DNA from: an uncultured Bacteroidota bacterium | GTDB taxonomy: Bacteria > Bacteroidota > Bacteroidia > Bacteroidales > CAIWKO01 | Reading direction: 5' to 3' | Length of the DNA: 6,035 nucleotides | NCBI GenBank assembly: GCA_937934705.1 | Contig: CALGYY010000251.1 | Coordinates: 1 to 6,035, forward strand | In this document: piece after piece, positions 5,056-6,035 of the stretch | Position numbering within the stretch: position 1 is the first letter of the stretch | How the letters are laid out: every line of letters begins with the position of its first letter | Program-made: the position numbers and the translations under genes | Notes under the pieces: generated by a model | What the model was told of the DNA's origin: nothing | Seen by the model: the letters and a program-made list of their open reading frames with translations, nothing else | Databases searched by the model: none

Positions 5056-5835
5056 TCAGAAGGTTGATCTTGGCGGTTTCTTGTAGATGTGCAGGTAATA
5101 GTAGTCGTACAAAGCCTGATCCGTTATACTGTAACTGAATTGCAGGCCCAATCCGGCAGTAAGATAATTCCGTTTGATGCCGTTCCAGGTTTTATCATTC
5201 AATCCCAATATGGAGTAAGAGGCATAAGGTTCCAGAGAAAAGGTCCAGTGATCCGACATGGGAATGTGGATATTCAGGTTCACCAGTGCCTTTACATCGT
5301 AAAAACGTTCTGCGTTTCCTGCATCCCTTTCCTTATGATCGCTGAAAACATCGATGGTATTACGGTTCAGCAGAAATTCAGGCGCTGCTCCGATTCCGAA
5401 ATTGAAACTGGTTTTGCCTGCATTAAACATTCTGACCCTTAGGATCACCGGTATACTGATGCTGTGATAGCGAACAATCCTGTAGTATTCATAAGACGCG
5501 AGATACTGATCGTACAGATCAAGTACTGTGTCTTGCAAGGACCTGGTCCTGTATGATTTATTCTGGTATGTCAGACCACTCTGAATGTAGAGCCGTTTAC
5601 TCACCTGCCGGGTAAAATTGACGCCGAAACTGTAACCGATCCTGGACTGTGCGCCCCCGGAAATTTCATCCGCACTGATCCCGTCATGGCTACCGCTGAG
5701 CATTGGGATGTTATAATCGGGTGATGCGATCAGGCCAAATTCCCAGAAGGTGGTATCAGCCGCATCGTAATCCTGCGAACTGGCACTGAATACTGCGCAT
5801 AACAAGAATAGGGGGGTGATCAGGTACTTCAGCAT
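5056..5835 (-). CDS. Outer-membrane beta-barrel protein, unknown function
   Basis: This 259-residue protein has a signal peptide (MLKYLITPLFLLCAVFSASS, then Q), so it is exported. The mature part alternates polar and aromatic residues in strand-like segments typical of the small Bacteroidota beta-barrel family (OMP_b-brl type): SRIGYSFGVNFTRQVS, LYIQSGLTYQNKSYRT, YHSISIPVILRVRMF, TSFNFGIGAAPEFLLNR, WTFSLEPYASYSILGL, NYLTAGLGLQFSYSI. The barrel is followed by a Tyr- and Lys-rich tail (ALYDYYYLHIYKKPPRSTF). No catalytic site is evident and the cargo or role cannot be told. The frame extends upstream to a TTG at 5931, but the ATG at 5835 is preferred: the signal peptide starts there and a TACATTTG promoter box lies just before it. 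An ATCCGC/GCGGAT inverted repeat (5044-5056) overlaps the stop. smpB follows after 45 bp. Confidence 0.85.
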   Translation of the reverse strand: MLKYLITPLFLLCAVFSASSQDYDAADTTFWEFGLIASPDYNIPMLSGSHDGISADEISGGAQSRIGYSFGVNFTRQVSKRLYIQSGLTYQNKSYRTRSLQDTVLDLYDQYLASYEYYRIVRYHSISIPVILRVRMFNAGKTSFNFGIGAAPEFLLNRNTIDVFSDHKERDAGNAERFYDVKALVNLNIHIPMSDHWTFSLEPYASYSILGLNDKTWNGIKRNYLTAGLGLQFSYSITDQALYDYYYLHIYKKPPRSTF

Positions 5836-5855
5836 ACAGGCGTGGTTTCTTTCGG

Positions 5856-5863
5856 CAAATGTA
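5856..5863 (-). promoter_or_regulatory. Putative Bacteroidota -7 promoter box of the beta-barrel gene
   Basis: The minus strand reads TACATTTG, matching TAnnTTTG, 20 bases before the ATG at 5835. This predicts a leader of about 15 nt. It also argues against the longer reading frame starting at 5931, which begins upstream of the box. No -33 TTTG is apparent. Confidence 0.5.
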
Positions 5864-5887
5864 AAAAATTTCTTCGAATGATCGCTT

Positions 5888-6034
5888 TTATACCTGTGAA
5901 TGCGAATTTCTCTTCTTCTTCGCAAGGGCAATGAGGATACGGGTTTCTGATGATCTTTTGCTTATCAGGGGTTCGGGAGTAACCTTTTTCTTTTTGTTCA
6001 GATCATTATTCAGTGGTCTGGAATTCACTCCTGA
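5888..6034 (-). CDS. Possible C-terminal end of a basic protein (partial at right edge)
   Basis: One minus-strand frame is open from the window edge to a TAA at 5888-5890, giving 48 residues rich in Lys, Arg, Ser and Asn (NNDLNKKKKVTPEP, then ALAKKKRNSHSQV). It is codirectional with the beta-barrel gene and its stop falls just before that gene's promoter box, which is a sensible place for a gene to end. No family is recognisable. The plus strand also has an open frame from ATG 5931 to the edge, rich in Phe, so the coding strand is not certain. Confidence 0.35.
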   Translation of the reverse strand, partial: SGVNSRPLNNDLNKKKKVTPEPLISKRSSETRILIALAKKKRNSHSQV

Positions 6035-6035
6035 A

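Noticed and set aside
5056..5835. Identification of the beta-barrel protein as PorT/SprT of type IX secretion
   Set aside because: Size is similar, but I see no PorT-specific motif, and the sequence fits the general small beta-barrel family.
5836..5931. N-terminal extension of the beta-barrel protein from a TTG codon
   Set aside because: It would place a basic 32-residue stretch before a good signal peptide, and the promoter box lies inside it.
5931..6035. Plus-strand start of a gene running off the right edge
   Set aside because: The frame is short and Phe-rich with no promoter or family signal. The opposite frame looks slightly more gene-like, though neither is certain.

Overview
The window looks like chromosomal DNA of a member of the Bacteroidota, probably an uncultured or environmental lineage. 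Four lines of evidence support this. There is a long secreted right-handed beta-helix protein of the type exported by type IX secretion. There is a small outer-membrane beta-barrel protein with a Bacteroidota-style signal peptide. Shine-Dalgarno sequences are absent or weak. Four of the five complete genes have a TAnnTTTG octamer, the Bacteroidota -7 promoter element, close upstream. I cannot name the species.

Layout, left to right. Positions 1-2505 (minus) hold a giant secreted beta-helix gene. It has a TAA stop at 67-69, and the same frame continues past it with family-like sequence to the window edge, so the gene is probably interrupted or misread there. Positions 2506-2908 are a divergent intergenic region with a promoter element for each neighbour and a perfect 12-bp palindrome. 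Positions 2909-3568 (plus) encode a rhomboid intramembrane protease with all catalytic residues. Positions 3566-4557 fill the gap between two convergent genes with an unusual element: 29 tandem 7-9-nt units all ending in GTC, then a four-helix-bundle (S23 / 23S rRNA intervening-sequence / Avd-like) gene at 4024-4389, then nine units of the same family in inverted orientation. The outer parts of the two arrays match as a 48-bp inverted repeat with one mismatch, and each array begins inside or touching the stop codon of the neighbouring gene. Positions 4555-5010 (minus) encode SmpB. Positions 5056-5835 (minus) encode an outer-membrane beta-barrel protein, and 5888-6034 (minus) may be the tail of another gene.

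Functionally, the rhomboid, SmpB and beta-barrel genes are ordinary chromosomal genes with no obvious shared pathway. The part most worth following is the repeat-flanked four-helix-bundle cassette. Its design (a small S23-family ORF inside long inverted repeats that could fold into an RNA stem) resembles the intervening sequences found inside some bacterial 23S rRNA genes, but here it lies between protein-coding genes. That parallel, and any idea of mobility, is inference.
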